A model generated the notes under the pieces. That model was not told where the DNA came from. It worked only from the letters and a program-made list of their open reading frames with translations, and did not search any database. From NCBI GenBank assembly GCA_016858145.1, contig JAEHOE010000021.1, forward strand, positions 310,001 to 374,000: DNA of 64,000 bases, given 5' to 3'. Position 1 is the stretch's first letter. Each line of letters begins with the position of its first letter. Below are positions 1-11,737 of this stretch, one piece after another. Source of the DNA: Edaphochlamys debaryana (taxonomy: Eukaryota > Chlorophyta > Chlorophyceae > Chlamydomonadales). Both the position numbers and the translations under genes were made by a program.

Positions 1-226
1 GGGGGAGGGGTGGGGAAGGGTAGGGGCGCACGGGGGCGCAGTCCCCAAGGGCCGGGCGCGGGGCGCGGAGCTGAAGAGTATACTTTGGGCGCTGCGCCGC
101 GGATACCGCTGCCATGCTCGCTGCTGCGAGCAGGACCCTCTGCCGGGCTCACCCTCGTCTGTCATCCTCCCCCACCCACTTAACCCCCACTCCCAACCCC
201 CTTCCCACCCAACCCCCCAACCCCAG

Positions 227-771
227 GCGGCGGCGTGGTCCACTTCCCGCACGCCTGCGACTACTTCACCATCGGCAAGGCCAAGGCCTCGACGCTGTCG
301 CTGTCGGTCATTGTGGCCATCGAGATGTTCAACGCGCTCAACGCGCTGTCGGAGGACGGCTCGCTGCTGGTGAGCTAGGGGGTGGCTAGGGAGAGGGTGG
401 AGAGGAGGAAGGGGGATGGAAGGGGCCGCGTTCTGATGCGATGTAGATGAAGCTGGCCCGCCATGACTTCGTCCCTCTTCCCCCCCCCCCCATCCTTGCC
501 CGCCTTCAACCCCCAGTCCATGCCCCCCTGGTGCAACCCCTGGCTGCTGGTGGCCATCTCCGTCTCCATCGCGCTGCACTGCGTCATCCTCTACGTGCCC
601 TTCCTGGCCGACGTCTTCGCCATCGTGCCCCTGTCCTGGCCCGAGTGGCAGCTGGTGCTGCTCTGGTCCGCGCCCGTCATATTCATGGACGAGGGCCTCA
701 AGGCCGTGGGCCGCCTGCTGCACCGCAACAACAAGGTCACGCGCATCCCGCACGCCAAGAAGCACGACTAG
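227..771 (+). CDS. SERCA/ECA-type P-type Ca2+-ATPase, C-terminal end (partial)
   Basis: This is the 3' end of an endoplasmic-reticulum-type calcium pump (P2A ATPase), which moves Ca2+ from the cytosol into the ER lumen using ATP. Exons seen: 227-369 (acceptor CAG at 224-226, donor GTGAGC at 370) and 517-771 (stop TAG). The first exon carries the family motif [17 protein letters not shown], and the second starts [18 protein letters not shown]. Both match the conserved last transmembrane helices of SERCA pumps (M8-M10). The last helix contains [15 protein letters not shown], equivalent to the pump's final span. The protein ends in a basic tail with Lys-Lys-His-Asp, which resembles but is not a canonical KKXX ER-retrieval signal. 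The ATP-binding and phosphorylation domains lie off the left edge. Positions 1-226 look like intron. The family call is firm; the exact ER, vacuolar or Golgi location is inferred. Confidence 0.9.
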
Positions 772-1361
772 AGGGCACGACCCAGAGGCACGACCAAGGG
801 GCACGACTAAGGCACACGACTAGAGGATGCGGAGCTTGCTTCGGAGCAAGGCGGGAGGCTGAGGACTGCGGGCTTTGAAAAGTGCCGGGCAGGGCAAGTT
901 TTGCTGAGCTAAGAGCGAGAGTGCGCCGCCGGGCTCGGGTCGGAGGCTAGCACGTCGGGGGCCTGGGTCTCGTGGAAGCCGGACCCCCGGTATCTCCCGG
1001 AGCTTGCGGCTGGCAGGCGCCAATGGGAACCGACTGACAGAGGGGAGCTGTGGCCGATTGCCGCAGCTGGCGTGGGGGACTGGCGCAGGGGACTGGCGGC
1101 GAGTGAGCAGCGAGGGAAGTGGTGCCGGCGAGGTGGGGAGGACCCCCAACGGGGCGCAGGCGGAAGGGGGCGGACGGGGAACGGGCGATTCGGGCTTGCC
1201 AGGAGGGACATGTGTTTTGATATGTGCGCGGGTCGAGTGTCGCAGAACGTGGGCCTGGCTTGGTCGGCCCTGCTACGTGTCAGCTGCGACGAGCGTGCGC
1301 GGGGTTGCCGATGCAATGAAGACTCAGCAAGATATCGAGTGGAGTGAGATAACTGCTCGGG

Positions 1362-1366
1362 TGTAA
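1362..1366 (+). terminator. Putative TGTAA polyadenylation signal of the Ca2+-ATPase
   Basis: TGTAA is the usual poly(A) signal in chlamydomonadalean algae. This copy lies about 590 bases after the stop codon at 771, giving a plausible 3' UTR of about 600 nt. No earlier TGTAA was noticed in 772-1361. Confidence 0.55.
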
Positions 1367-2382
1367 GCGTGCGTGCGTTGATGAACTACCAGTGCCCAGA
1401 AGTCTTGGGCCTCCGCCAGCTCAAGGGCGGTGCCACTGCCCAGTGGGCCTAGCCCCCGTTCCGTGAAGAGTCAGGGTAAGCCGAGGGTAACGGCTTATCA
1501 CGCCAAGCCAAACACCCGCAGCAGTGACGAGCATGTCAACGTTGTTGCTGTCCGGCCGGGGCCCACGACACGGGGGGTTTTGCAAGCAAGGCCTGCAGGG
1601 GCCATGCTGTGTTGACGACGACGGGGGCTGCTGTTGAGCGCGTCGGTGCAGCGGCCACTGCTGCGCAGCACGCATGCCGCGTGGGCGAGCAGGGGAGCGC
1701 AGTGTCTTGGAACGAAGGAAGGCACAACCTCCTCATCCTCCTGACTCCAGTGACAGGGGCCCGGAGCCGCGCAATCAATACACCTCACTGCCTCCCGAAG
1801 TCGTCAGCCTTGCGTGAGGCATCGGCACAGGTCGGGGCCATCCTCCGCCAGCCCCTCTCTCCATGATGGCCGTCTTAGCGGCCACCCTATGTCGTTGTGC
1901 GCCGTGGAGGCGTGGACCAGCTTCCGTCCTGCGCCAGGCCAACCACAAGAACGGGTCAGGCCCGTCAAGCCACGTGCACGTACCTTCTCGTAACCCCCTG
2001 GGGGTCGGACCGGACCCCGAACCTTCTCGACTGTTCAGCGGGATCTGCTGTTCGAGGTTCGAGAATAACTGAGGCGTGTGGCCGGGAGGCGTCTCACGCC
2101 AGGCATCGCCGAAGGACCCCAGCCGAACAGTTGTCCGGGTTGTCCTGAGGCAATGTCCTCGTGGCCTGGTTGAATTCCTATGCGCACGCCAGCTTCGTAG
2201 CTGGGCTGGATGTGCGCCTGAGCTGCTGTTTGTCGTGGGGGGGGGGGGCAATATAAGGCACAGCCAGGAGGCACCGAGCCCAAGAGGCGTCTTAGTCCCG
2301 AACTGTGGAGTGCCCTCCTGAGCTCGAAGAGCAGGTTCCCGGTCCAAAGGGCGCCCGTGGCACAGCTTACGGATCCTGGATC

Positions 2383-2387
2383 TTACA
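2383..2387 (-). terminator. Putative TGTAA polyadenylation signal of PGR5
   Basis: TTACA on the plus strand reads TGTAA on the minus strand, about 710 bases past the PGR5 stop. The distance is long but within what is seen in these algae. No closer copy was noticed. Confidence 0.35.
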
Positions 2388-3098
2388 TCGTACAGACCGT
2401 GCTGCACTGCTCCGCAATATCCGCAACGGCCGGGCGCCTAGCACTCTCACTTCACTCTCTAGTGGGCGGAATCGCCGCCATTGTTTCTTTGCCACTCCCT
2501 CTCGCATTCTCGGGAGACGGGCGCACATACCTGCTGCGCGGCCGCCATCTTATACGGCTCGCACACTCAAAACGAAATGCTCTACGGGGTAACAAGTCCC
2601 CAATGCGCTCTCATAGTTAAGCACGCCACGCGGTCAGAAGTGAAGTCAGCAGTCAACACGGGTCAATCAATAGTTTGATCAGGGACGCACAACCCACATC
2701 ACTATCTGGAATGCATCAACATGACAAGGGTCAGCACCGATTCTGGAACACGGGCCGATGACGCCGGGCACCCCCAACGAGCCCCAGCAAGAGACCTCCA
2801 GAAGGACCCAGCGTCACGGTACCCGGCCATGCTGCGCTTGCTCAAACTCTCTCTCGCAAGCAAGCTTTGGGTTCTACGCTCCAAAACTTCCCACACAGCA
2901 AGCCATCGGCGTATGTCACAGTACTAGCCACTACGAGCCATCGCGTCAGTTCAGGTCATGAAGGGATGGAAGGCCGGGTAGGGCCCATCAGGGTCCACCC
3001 CACGCCCGTCAACGCTCCTGAGGTCCATGCCTCCAGCTGGTCCCCGTCCTCCACGGGGCGGGCCCAGCCGTCGACCGGCCCTCCAAGCTCCGAGTGCT

Positions 3099-3903
3099 TT
3101 ATGCCAGGAAGCCCAGCTTCTCGCCGTTCTTCTTGGCAAGGCGGATCACGCCCTGCACCTGCTTGTTGTCAACGCCAAGCAGCTTGCAGAAATCCTTGAT
3201 GACTGGAGGCGAGGAGAAGGGGGGGGGGCGAAGGTCAGAACGAAATTTTGCAGAGGATCGACTGTCGATCGGACGCTCAACAGGCGGTGATCGCTAGGGG
3301 AATGCTCCATGTGGGGTGGCAGAGGCCTCCATGCCTTTTCAGGCGGTGTGTGCCGTGAGGTGGCGCGTGACGGCCGAGCCTGCTGGCAATCCACATGCCG
3401 TGACAGCCGACGCCCAACCCCCGGCCCAATCATGCGGAGCCGGCGATCCATAGTGTAACGCATAATCGAGTGGACACTCACTTTGGGAGTGGAGCGAGAT
3501 GGCCTTGCCACGGAGATTGTTGAACGGCTTCTCGCCCATAGCGCCACGGACAACGACGACCAGGGGCGCGAAGGGGCCAGTGGTGGCCTTGTTGCCCATC
3601 ATCGTCACCGGCTTGCGGCGAGGAGCGTCTGTGGGGAAAGGAAGACGGCAAGGAAACCACTCGATTAGTCGGCGGGTTGACGCCACGCTTGACCAAACGC
3701 CCTCGCCGCCACCCACTGTATCACTCACTGGTAGCCTGCTGGGCCTTAGGAGCGGGCTGCGCCACAGCGGAGCTGAAGCGCGAGTCCTCCCACGAGGAGA
3801 GCGCCACGCGCGAGGACACCGCAGCGGAGCGCACAGCCGCGGGACGGCTGGTCGAGGCGCTCGAGCGAGCAGCCGGGCGAACGCGGACGCCGATGCTCAG
3901 CAT
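3099..3903 (-). CDS. PGR5: PGR5, proton gradient regulation 5 (chloroplast)
   Basis: PGR5 is a small thylakoid-associated protein needed, with PGRL1, for antimycin-A-sensitive cyclic electron flow around photosystem I and so for building the proton gradient. Exons on the minus strand are 3903-3729, 3628-3482 and 3202-3099. They join in frame to 141 residues. The first roughly 60 residues (start MLSIGVRVRPAARSS) are Arg/Ser/Ala-rich, as expected for a chloroplast transit peptide. The mature part carries GPFAPLVVVVRGAMGEKPFN, then LRGKAISLHSQIIKDFCK, and ends GVIRLAKKNGEKLGFLA, the diagnostic PGR5 C-terminus. An upstream in-frame ATG at 4030-4032 exists, but the chosen start leaves a normal transit peptide. 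The gene is divergent from RSP4, with 577 bases between starts. Confidence 0.95.
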
Positions 3904-4480
3904 TTTTGAGGTTGGTGGGTGCAGCGACGGAGGAGCGAGTCGCGATTGACGAGGGAGTGCAAGGATAAGCAGACTGTGTGGGCTGGAACCTTTAAGTATT
4001 GGCAGTGGAGTACACGAGTGTGTGTAAGGCACGCGACGGCGACTGCTTTAGGTGCGGCGATGGTCGGGCTCAAGAGAGCTGCACGAGACCCTACCACTTG
4101 GGGAACGAGTGGCCAGAGCCGAACGTAAGGCCCACCTGGACTCGGGCCCCCAACAGCCTGTTTTTCCGCCCAAGACCTTCCCATGCGTGGCCCTGAGCAC
4201 CTCCTCTATCGCTTAGACTGGCTGGAAAGGGCAAACGAGCTCACAAACTTGCGACTCCGTACGGCGTTCTCAGAAATCCTTCGAGCCCGCTTCCGGAGGC
4301 ACACGGCGCGTAAGGTCTGCTTGAACTGTGTATCCACTTTACCGGGTCTTTCTTTAGCAGCGAAGCCAGCTGAACGCTAACGTCCCGACGTCGATTTTGC
4401 ATACTGCAAAGACCTATCGCAACAAAGCTATTTCTAGGACTGTCTAGACGCTGAGTCTTAATTTGTAGTAGCTCGCCGCG
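3904..4480. promoter_or_regulatory. Shared divergent 5' region of PGR5 and RSP4
   Basis: These 577 bases separate the start codons of PGR5 (-) and RSP4 (+), so both promoters and both 5' UTRs must lie here. I could not pick out a convincing TATA box or a named element. The role is inferred only from gene arrangement. Confidence 0.5.
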
Positions 4481-7400
4481 ATGGCGGCAGTAGACAGCGT
4501 CGAAAAGGCGCTGGCCTACTTGCAAGTGCACTCTCCCAGTGATGGCACCTCTATGTATGACCACCTCGTTAAGCTCGTCAGCAAGGTGAAAAGTCGAGCC
4601 TCTTGCGACACGACTCTGCATCCGGGCCGCGCATGTCGAGACGCGGGCGACAGCGCAGCTCAGCCATGACGCTTTCGGAGTTGAGCACAGGTCCTCATGC
4701 AGTGGGGCCGGGTGGCTGCAGGTGCTGGAGGACCAGCCGTCCAAGGCGGTGGACCTGCTGGAGGTGTCCTTGCTGGTGAAGAAGGGGACCTTCGATGCGA
4801 AGGAGTCCTCCCCGCTGGTGCCCATTCCGGTGAGGGCGTCGGTTTGCGACAGTAAGGGTTGGGAAGCGTCCCAGCTACACGAGCTGGAGGGGGCGAGCGA
4901 AAGGGCGGGGGCAGCTAGCCCCACGGTGGGGAGGGTGGGTACCTGGGGCGGGGGGCAGGGAGAGGGGTGTGTGGGTGCGAACCCTCGGGGGCAAGCAATC
5001 TCGCTTCAGCCTGGGCGCTGTCAGACGGGGGCGTGCACTGTTTCCTGTCAACACGCTGCAAATTCACTGATTTCAGGTTGTGCCGGACGCCACGCAAACG
5101 AAAGCGGCGATCAACCTCTTCGGGTGGGTCCGGGAGACGTACGGCATCCCTGCGCGGTCGGGATTGCCTATGGAGGCGGCTGAGCCCGAGGATTGCCACG
5201 GCTAGCGCCAGAGGGGCTTGGGGCCCTGCCTCGTGCGGGGCCTTCTCCGAGGAGCAGGCGGGGTTTGCTGTCGAGGGTGTGAGGAGTGAGGACCTGGGGC
5301 GGGCCAGCCCCTACCCACGTAGACGCCCTGCATCCACACCGGCGGCAACGGGTCTGTCCCTTGTCAACACTGTGCTGACCTCTTGGATGGTCTTCCTGAT
5401 GTGCTTACATGTAGGGACCCAGAGCTACCAATCAACCCGCGGACGGGAGAGCCTTTCGAGGCGGACCTGCCCAATGACGTGAGCGGCCGGAGGGCAGAGG
5501 CCTCGGAGGGAGCCTGGCGTGCTAGCTAGCGGTGTCTGCTGAGGGGACTGGAGTGGAGCCATGAAGGAGGAACCTGCGGCTGTTCTGCCTGCGAGGGTTC
5601 CCGAGTGGTGCGCCTGGAACAGCCCTTGAGCTAAGCTTGGCAGGCGGCTGCGCACCGCGCCATGTGCTCCATGCGTGGGACCCGCGGCGCCATCTCAGCC
5701 TCCATGCGTCCATGCTGCCATGGACACGGGCAGCTGACTTGGGGGCGCATCGGTGTACACCTTGCGGGCAGCCAGAGCTCTCAGCCGGCGCAGCGGGTTA
5801 GCGCGAAAGGTACCCGGCGGCTGCGGCTGCGGCCGCGGCTGGCTGCTTCCTCGACCCAGCCCTCTCGTTCCTCAACCCCCAAAACACCTCCTCCTCCCCC
5901 TGCACCCCCCGCAGTACGAGTGCGAGAACATGACCGCCGCTGCCACGGTGCTGGACTGCCTGGGCGTGGGGCTGGGCCGAGAGCTGGGGACCAACCTGGC
6001 GCTGGCGGCCAAGCGCATCGGGGAGGACCCCAAGCTGGGCGTCAAGACGGTGCGCTTCTTCGGCAAGTTCCTGGGCCTGTACTCGGACTACTACGTGTTT
6101 GAGGTGACCTTCAAGAAGCCCGCGGAGCCGGAGAAGGCCCCCGCGCCGGCTGCGGCGGACAAGGGGCAAGAAGCCGGGAAGGCCGCGGACGCGCCAGGTG
6201 GGGGCTGCGGGCTGCGTGGCCTGGGGCCGGTGGGAAGGCCGCGGATGCACCAGGTGGAGGGCTGGCGTGCTGGGACCTGGGAGGGGGGACAGCCGCCGTG
6301 GGGGAAGGGCACGAAGGGGTGTGGGCCGTGCGCGACATGGCCCATAAACTGCGAGGTTGCACATGACGCAAGCGACGTGCTCGTGTCTCAAATGCTGTCC
6401 TCCGCCCGCTCCCGCTGTCGCCCGCAGCGCCTGCGTCCACGTCGGGCCCCGCGGCCGCCCCCGAGGTGCCGCTGGAGCCGGCAGGCAAGGGCGCCAACAA
6501 GTTCACCTACCTGGTCTGCTCCAGCCTGGGGGGCCCGCTCACACGGCTACCAGACGTGACACCCGCGCAGGTGAGCAATGCGGCGAGGGAGCGATACTTT
6601 TTGCCACGGGCTAAGTTCGTCACCAGCGCCACAAACACCCCCCACCGCTGTTCCTCAAGCCCCTGCCCCCGCCCCCGCCTCCCCGTTGCCCCACAGGTCA
6701 AGGCCTCTCGGCGCATCAAGAAGCTGCTCACAGGCCGGCTGACGAGCCACGTGTCCACCTACCCCGCCTTCCCCGGCAACGAGGCCAACTACCTCCGCGC
6801 CCTCATCGCCCGCATCGGCCACGCCACCGTGGTCGCTCCCGCCGACCTCTTCTCTCTCAACGACGAGACGCAGGAGCTGGAGAAGGCCGAGGACTGGGAG
6901 GCGCCGCCCGGCCGCGAGATGGCCGTACCAGGCGCCTGGGTCCACGTGTGAGTCTATCCGCACTGCTTTTTACAATCGATGCTATCGTCCAAGCCTTTGC
7001 TGTCGCTTTCCTCGCTGTCGTGGCGCCTGGGTAGGAGCTCGTCTGGCCCGCCCCTGACCCCGCCCATCGTCATGCCGTCGCCCCGCAGGCGCCCGCACCT
7101 CAAGGCGCAGGGCCGCTGCGAGGTGCACAAGCGGGAGCTGCCCGAGGACGCAGACGAGGAGGAGTTCTACAACGAGGACGAGCTTGAGGTGGGTGGGGTC
7201 TGGGATGTGGGGTCTGGGGCCTCGGCCTCGGCCTCGGCCTTGGGGCCGGGCCGAAGCTGCCTGCGGTGGCAAGAGACCACCGCACACCTGTTTTGGCGGT
7301 GGCTGAGGCGCGGTGGTGCACCTTCTGTCCCGACCCGCACTCTCACACCCTGCCCGTGTCTTTTCCCTCACAGGAGGGCCCCGACATGCTGGCGGCGCTG

Positions 7401-7703
7401 GAGGACGACGCTCAGCTGCCCAACGAGCAGGCCGCATGGACGCCCGTGTACTCCTCCGCCACGGAGACCGTCAAGAAGCAGGCGGGCGGGCTGCGCAGCC
7501 TAGTGTGGCCGGGGGCGGTGTGCGGCGCGCGGGACCAGGAGTGGACGTGCGTGTACGTGGGCTGGGGCATCAAGAACGCGCCGTTCGTGCCGCTGCCGCC
7601 CCCGCCCGTGGCCACGGAGTATGCGTGGGCCGAGGTGGAGACCAAGGAGCTCGAGCCCAAGCCCGAGCCGCCGCCCGAGGAGGAGCAGGCGGAGGACGAG
7701 TAG
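4481..7703 (+). CDS. RSP4: Radial spoke head protein 4
   Basis: RSP4 is a structural protein of the radial spoke head in motile flagella; with RSP6 it forms the core of the head that contacts the central pair. Nine exons: 4481-4585, 4722-4829, 5077-5123, 5415-5478, 5915-6197, 6428-6570, 6697-6947, 7089-7188, 7374-7703. They join without a break to 476 residues, close to the algal family length. Start MAAVDSVEKALAYLQVHS matches the family N-terminus. Conserved blocks include GVGLGRELGTNLALAAKRIG, KGANKFTYLVCSSLGGPLTR, GNEANYLRALIARIGHATVV, HVRPHLKAQGRCEVHKRELP and SLVWPGAVCGARDQEWTCVY. The tail is acidic and Pro/Glu-rich. The middle Ala/Pro-rich linker (exon 5 end and exon 6 start) is variable, as in relatives. 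RSP6 lies directly downstream. Confidence 0.96.
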
Positions 7704-8761
7704 GCGTGAGGGTGTGGCAGCGGGGCCGGGGGGTGGGGGGTGGGCAGGGGTGGGAGCTGCTGGGGCAGCGGGGGCGCGGGTGGAATACTGCAAGGGGCAG
7801 CGCAGCGAGGCGCCTGCACTTCGGTTGCTCACGAGACTTACCTGTGGGAAGACGCCTGACACGTGATGCACTTTGACGCAATGAACCGGAGGTGTGTGGA
7901 GGTTTGATGACGTTTGGACCGGAAAGGTAGCCCGTGCAGTCTGTCCTAGGTAGGCTTTCGGGTTGATGCGGGCGGCAGATGCGCTCGGCTGTAGGGCGTG
8001 GCGGCCGTGTCTAGAGCCGCTCAAGTCGTGAGGCCTGTAACCCAATTCTGTGATTCTTTGTTTCCAGCTAAGGCCTCGTCGGGCCTCGCGCTTGAGGTAC
8101 GAGCAGCATCGTCAGGCACGAGGACCATGGAGCAAGCTTTTGAGCGAAAAGCCAGGCGGGCAAGTCCAGTGCCCGGTAAGACTAGCAAAGCGCAATGCAG
8201 CGGTGTGCACGAGCGCATGCTCGGCTCCAGGCCCCCAGTCAACTCGCGGCCGTGACAAAGCATCAGTTGTGAATTTGGCCATCCAAAGTCGCGACCGAGC
8301 GGGTGGTGGCGTCGCGGGGGCGAATGGCGTAGGTGCGGGCACGCTTCCGGGCAAGGATGGCGGGGGAAGCGGGCAGCAAGAGGGGCAAGCAGCGGGATGG
8401 ACACGCGCAGGTCGCTGACCAGCTTTACTTCGCGAGGTGATAAGTTCTCGCCTGTAGCCTCGAATCCCCTCACGCTCAAGCGGAGCCGGGGGCGCACGCG
8501 CAAAATCGCCCTTTCTGTACGGCTCTAAGGTTGCTCGCGACGAGTGCTCCCGGCACCGACTTGCACTCCCTGCAAGACGTGTAATCTTTCTACTCTAGGT
8601 TACACTTAAGACTTCCTGAAAGCTTGCCCATAGAAGTTACCTCGATTGCGCAGGTCGCGCGCGGCCCCTAGACGCTTGGCAAGACTCTCTACAGCTTTAT
8701 CTCGCACACCACTTCAGACCCGTAGCTCTCGGGCACCTCAGCGCGTAGAGGCGGGGGCGCC
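7704..8761. other. RSP4 3' UTR and RSP6 upstream region
   Basis: The segment to about 8055 is probably RSP4 3' UTR and the rest RSP6 promoter and 5' UTR. A second TGTAA near 8579 sits too close to RSP6 to be needed. No extra coding exon was recognised. Confidence 0.5.
8036..8040 (+). terminator. Putative TGTAA polyadenylation signal of RSP4
   Basis: TGTAA lies 333 bases after the RSP4 stop at 7703 and well before the RSP6 start at 8762, so it fits as the end of the RSP4 transcript. Confidence 0.65.
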
Positions 8762-11737
8762 ATGGCCGCGGATGTGGGCCACGCTGTGGCCTTCTTGCAA
8801 AAGGTCAAGGCGACGCAAGGGAGCACAGTATACGATGGACTCGTGGCGGCCTTGGCAAAGGTCCTGGAGGACCGACCAGTAAACGCCGTGGAGGCCCTCG
8901 AGACCTCGGTGTTGCAGCCCCCTGCCGCGGCTGCTCTCGTCGTGCCTCTGGTCCCCGCGGGGGTGAGCCGTCCCGCCATGCGCAAAAGCTTCTCCTCCAG
9001 GGCCTGCTGCTTGGTTTTTCGCAAGGGCACGCGCCGGGCCAGAGCTTGTGTTGAGGGGTGTGACCTGACGGCAGCCCTAACCCGCCCCCTAACGCAGTCA
9101 GCGGCAGCAGCGGCGAAGGCCGTGGCGACTGCAAACCTATTCGGGTAAGCACCGCCTCTTCCTGCTGCGCTTGACATCCGCCTGCTCTCCTTACTCTCCA
9201 TTTGCTCACGTGCTCTACCCTTGCCACACAGGGACCCTGAGCCTGTCCTCGACCCGGAGACGGGGGAACCGATTGAGCCCGATGCTCCCAACGACGTGAG
9301 GCGGAGGGCGGAGGGAGCCGGGGGCGGAGGGCAGGGGCGAGGTGCAGGGCAAGGGGCAGGCGCAGTGACAGTTCAGTATAGCACAGCAAGCGCAGCGGCG
9401 CATGCTGAGGGTTATGCGGTGCGGGGTCAGCGTGCGGGGGCGGTCCTGCACGGATGCCCCCGCGGTACCCGAGAGGAGGAGGACAGGCGACGGGCTCCAC
9501 CCCAACAGGGGGGGCTGCGGGGCAGCGGGAGATTGCGGTAATGAGGCACTAGCAGCAGACTTGATGCCTCCCGGACGATGGGGTACGCGTGTCGTTCCGG
9601 CACTCCCTGCTGGGCGCTGACTGCGGCGTCCCTCTGGTTGGGGAATCCAAACCGCCCCGGCAGCCTGCTGCCCTCGCTCGCGCTGTGCACGGGTCATCGG
9701 GGTCACGAGGGAACCCGCACCCGTACGCACCCATCTGGGCCGAAGCCTCGACCAGGGCCCGGCTAAGCCGCCCTCACCCCTCTTGAAGCCCCCCGCCATC
9801 TTCCCTACCCGGTCCCCCTGCCTACCTCTATGCGCAAGGACTCCCTGGCGTCGGCGCGATCCGCTCAGCAACAACCACCCCGGTCCTCCTTCCCCTCCCC
9901 ACCCCCAGTTCGAGTGCGAGGACGTGGAGGGCGACGGCAACCTGTTCGACTCCCTGGGCGTGGGCCTGGGCCGGGCTGAGATGTACGGCGCCATGCTGGC
10001 CGTCAAGAAGCTGGGGGAGGACGCCAAGCGCTCGGTGGCGACGGTGCGGTTCTTCGGCAAGTTCTTCGGCACGCAGGTGGGTGCGAGGGGGGTGGGGGTG
10101 GGGGTGGGGGTGGGGGTGGGGGTGGGGGTGGGGGTGGGGGTGGGGTTGCGGGGGTGTACGGGGCTGTGCGGGTGCGGGGGCCGAGTCCTGTGAGGGGCGG
10201 TGGAGATGCAGACGGGCAATGCAACGGGTGCGGGCACGACGGGTGCAGGGACGGGGCGGTGCCTCCGGCTTGCTGCCCTCTCATCCCCTCCAACCCCGTC
10301 CCCCCCCAGGCCGACTACTACGTCTTTGAGACCACCATGGGCTCCTACCCCGACATGCCCGAGCAGCCGGGTGAGGGTGTGTGTGGGGGGGAGATGAGGG
10401 ACTCAAGGTCGGGGGTCGATGGGGTTGAGGTGGTGGGAGCCACGCTGCCTCGACACCACAGGCTCGTGCAAGAGCGCGTGGTCGCCGGGGCCGTACCGTA
10501 CCCAGCGTGGGAGCGAGGGAAAGGCCGCCGCCTGCCCACCTGCTGATCTTGCCGACCCCTGTCCCACGCTCTCATCGTGCCGCCGCAGAGGGCGAGATGC
10601 CGTTCGAGCCGTACGGCGAGGGCGCCAACGCCTACGTGTACTTCGTCAGCAACACGCTGGGCGGCCCGCTGACTCAGCTGCCGTACGTAACGCCCGACCA
10701 GGTCCGCGTCAGCCGCCTGCTGCGCCGCTACCTGACGGGCCGCCTCGACGCGCCCGTGTCCGCCTACCCCTACTTCGCTGGCACTGAGGCCAACTACCTC
10801 CGCGCCATCATCGCCCGCATCTCCGCCGCCACCGTCTGCTGCCCCAAGGGCTACTTCCTGGCCGACGAGGACGGCGGCGAGCTGTCCCAGAACGACGAGT
10901 GGGCGCCGCTCAAGGGCCGTGAGATGGCGCTGCCCGTCAACTGGTCGCACCGCTACTCGCACCTCAAGGCGCAGGGCCGCACGGTGACGCACAAGCGGGA
11001 CCCGCCCGACGAGGAGGAGGAGCCGGAGAAGGTGCGGGGCCGGGAGGGGGAGGGGCGGGGAAAAATCTGGGCTCGGCTGGGTGGTGTGGTGGGGTGGGTA
11101 GTTGGTGGGTCGACGGGGAACGGTCTTCTTCGCGCTTGCTCCGCCGGTTCCTCTTCTGATCCTTCCCGCCCTCGTCCCTCCTCCACAGAACTTCTGGACG
11201 GCCGAGGAGATGGAGGCCGGCCCGCCCCCCCTGGCCAGCCTGGACGCCGACACGCCCCTGCCCCGGTGCGCGGGCGACAAGGTGCCGCCGCCCGCGTGGA
11301 GCCCGCTGCACGCATCAAGCTCCGTCACCACGCGCAACCAGGTAGGGCTTGGAAGGGGGGGAAGAGGGAGGGATGTGAGGGACAGGGGTGCCTTGCGTGG
11401 AGGGAGGGGCGGACGGGGCCCGGCGTGGGCGGGGGCCACGGGAGTTTCGCGTGGGGTTAGCCCACAGAGCGCCGCCGACCTCCCCCTCCGCACCATCCCC
11501 ACCGTGCCCCCCGCTCCCTCTCCCCAGGTGGCGGGCGTCCGCTCCAACCGGTGGCCGGGGGCTGTGTGCGCCGCCAACGGCAAGCACTTCGCGTCCGTTT
11601 ACGTGGGCTGGGGGCTCAAGGCGGGGGGCTTCGCGCCCGCGCCGCCGCCGCCGCCCCAGCCCGACTGGCCCGCGCCCATGCTGGAGGACACGCGGGAGGC
11701 GGCGCCGCCGCCGCCGCCGGAGGAGGAGGACGAGTAG
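8762..11737 (+). CDS. RSP6: Radial spoke head protein 6
   Basis: RSP6 is the RSP4 paralogue and its partner in the radial spoke head of flagella. Eight exons: 8762-8962, 9098-9144, 9232-9295, 9909-10076, 10310-10370, 10589-11031, 11189-11341, 11528-11737. They join to 448 residues without a break. Diagnostic stretches are VLEDRPVNAVEALETSVLQ, GDPEPVLDPETGEPIEPDAP, FECEDVEGDGNLFDSLGVGL, ADYYVFETTMGSYPDMPEQP, GGPLTQLPYVTPDQ, LPVNWSHRYSHLKAQGRTVT and RDPPDEEEEPEKNFWTAEEM. Start MAADVGHAVAFLQKVKATQG fits the RSP6 subfamily rather than RSP4. Intron positions after the LFG codon and after PND are shared with RSP4; others differ (see findings). No TGTAA was noticed within about 2 kb downstream. Confidence 0.96.
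10087..10146 (+). repeat. GGGGGT microsatellite in RSP6 intron 4
   Basis: About ten near-perfect hexamers of GGGGGT sit just after the donor site at 10077. They lie wholly inside the intron and do not affect coding. The non-template strand has strong G-quadruplex potential. Confidence 0.9.

Larger units (their letters stand above)
772..3098. other. Intergenic gap with two convergent 3' UTRs
   Basis: The Ca2+-ATPase (+) and PGR5 (-) converge here. The left part, to about 1375, is probably the Ca2+-ATPase 3' UTR. The right part, down to about 2370, may be the PGR5 3' UTR. I see no coding exon, RNA gene or clear mobile element in between. The open frames on both strands have no recognisable protein motif and reflect high GC. 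Confidence 0.5.

Noticed and set aside
772..3098. Many open frames on both strands
   Set aside because: They are Pro/Arg/Gly-rich, overlap each other and have no family motifs. This is expected in DNA with few AT-rich stop codons.
8762..11737. RSP6 as a decayed copy of RSP4
   Set aside because: All eight exons join in phase, and the protein has its own RSP6-specific N-terminus and DPPDEEEEPEKNFW segment.
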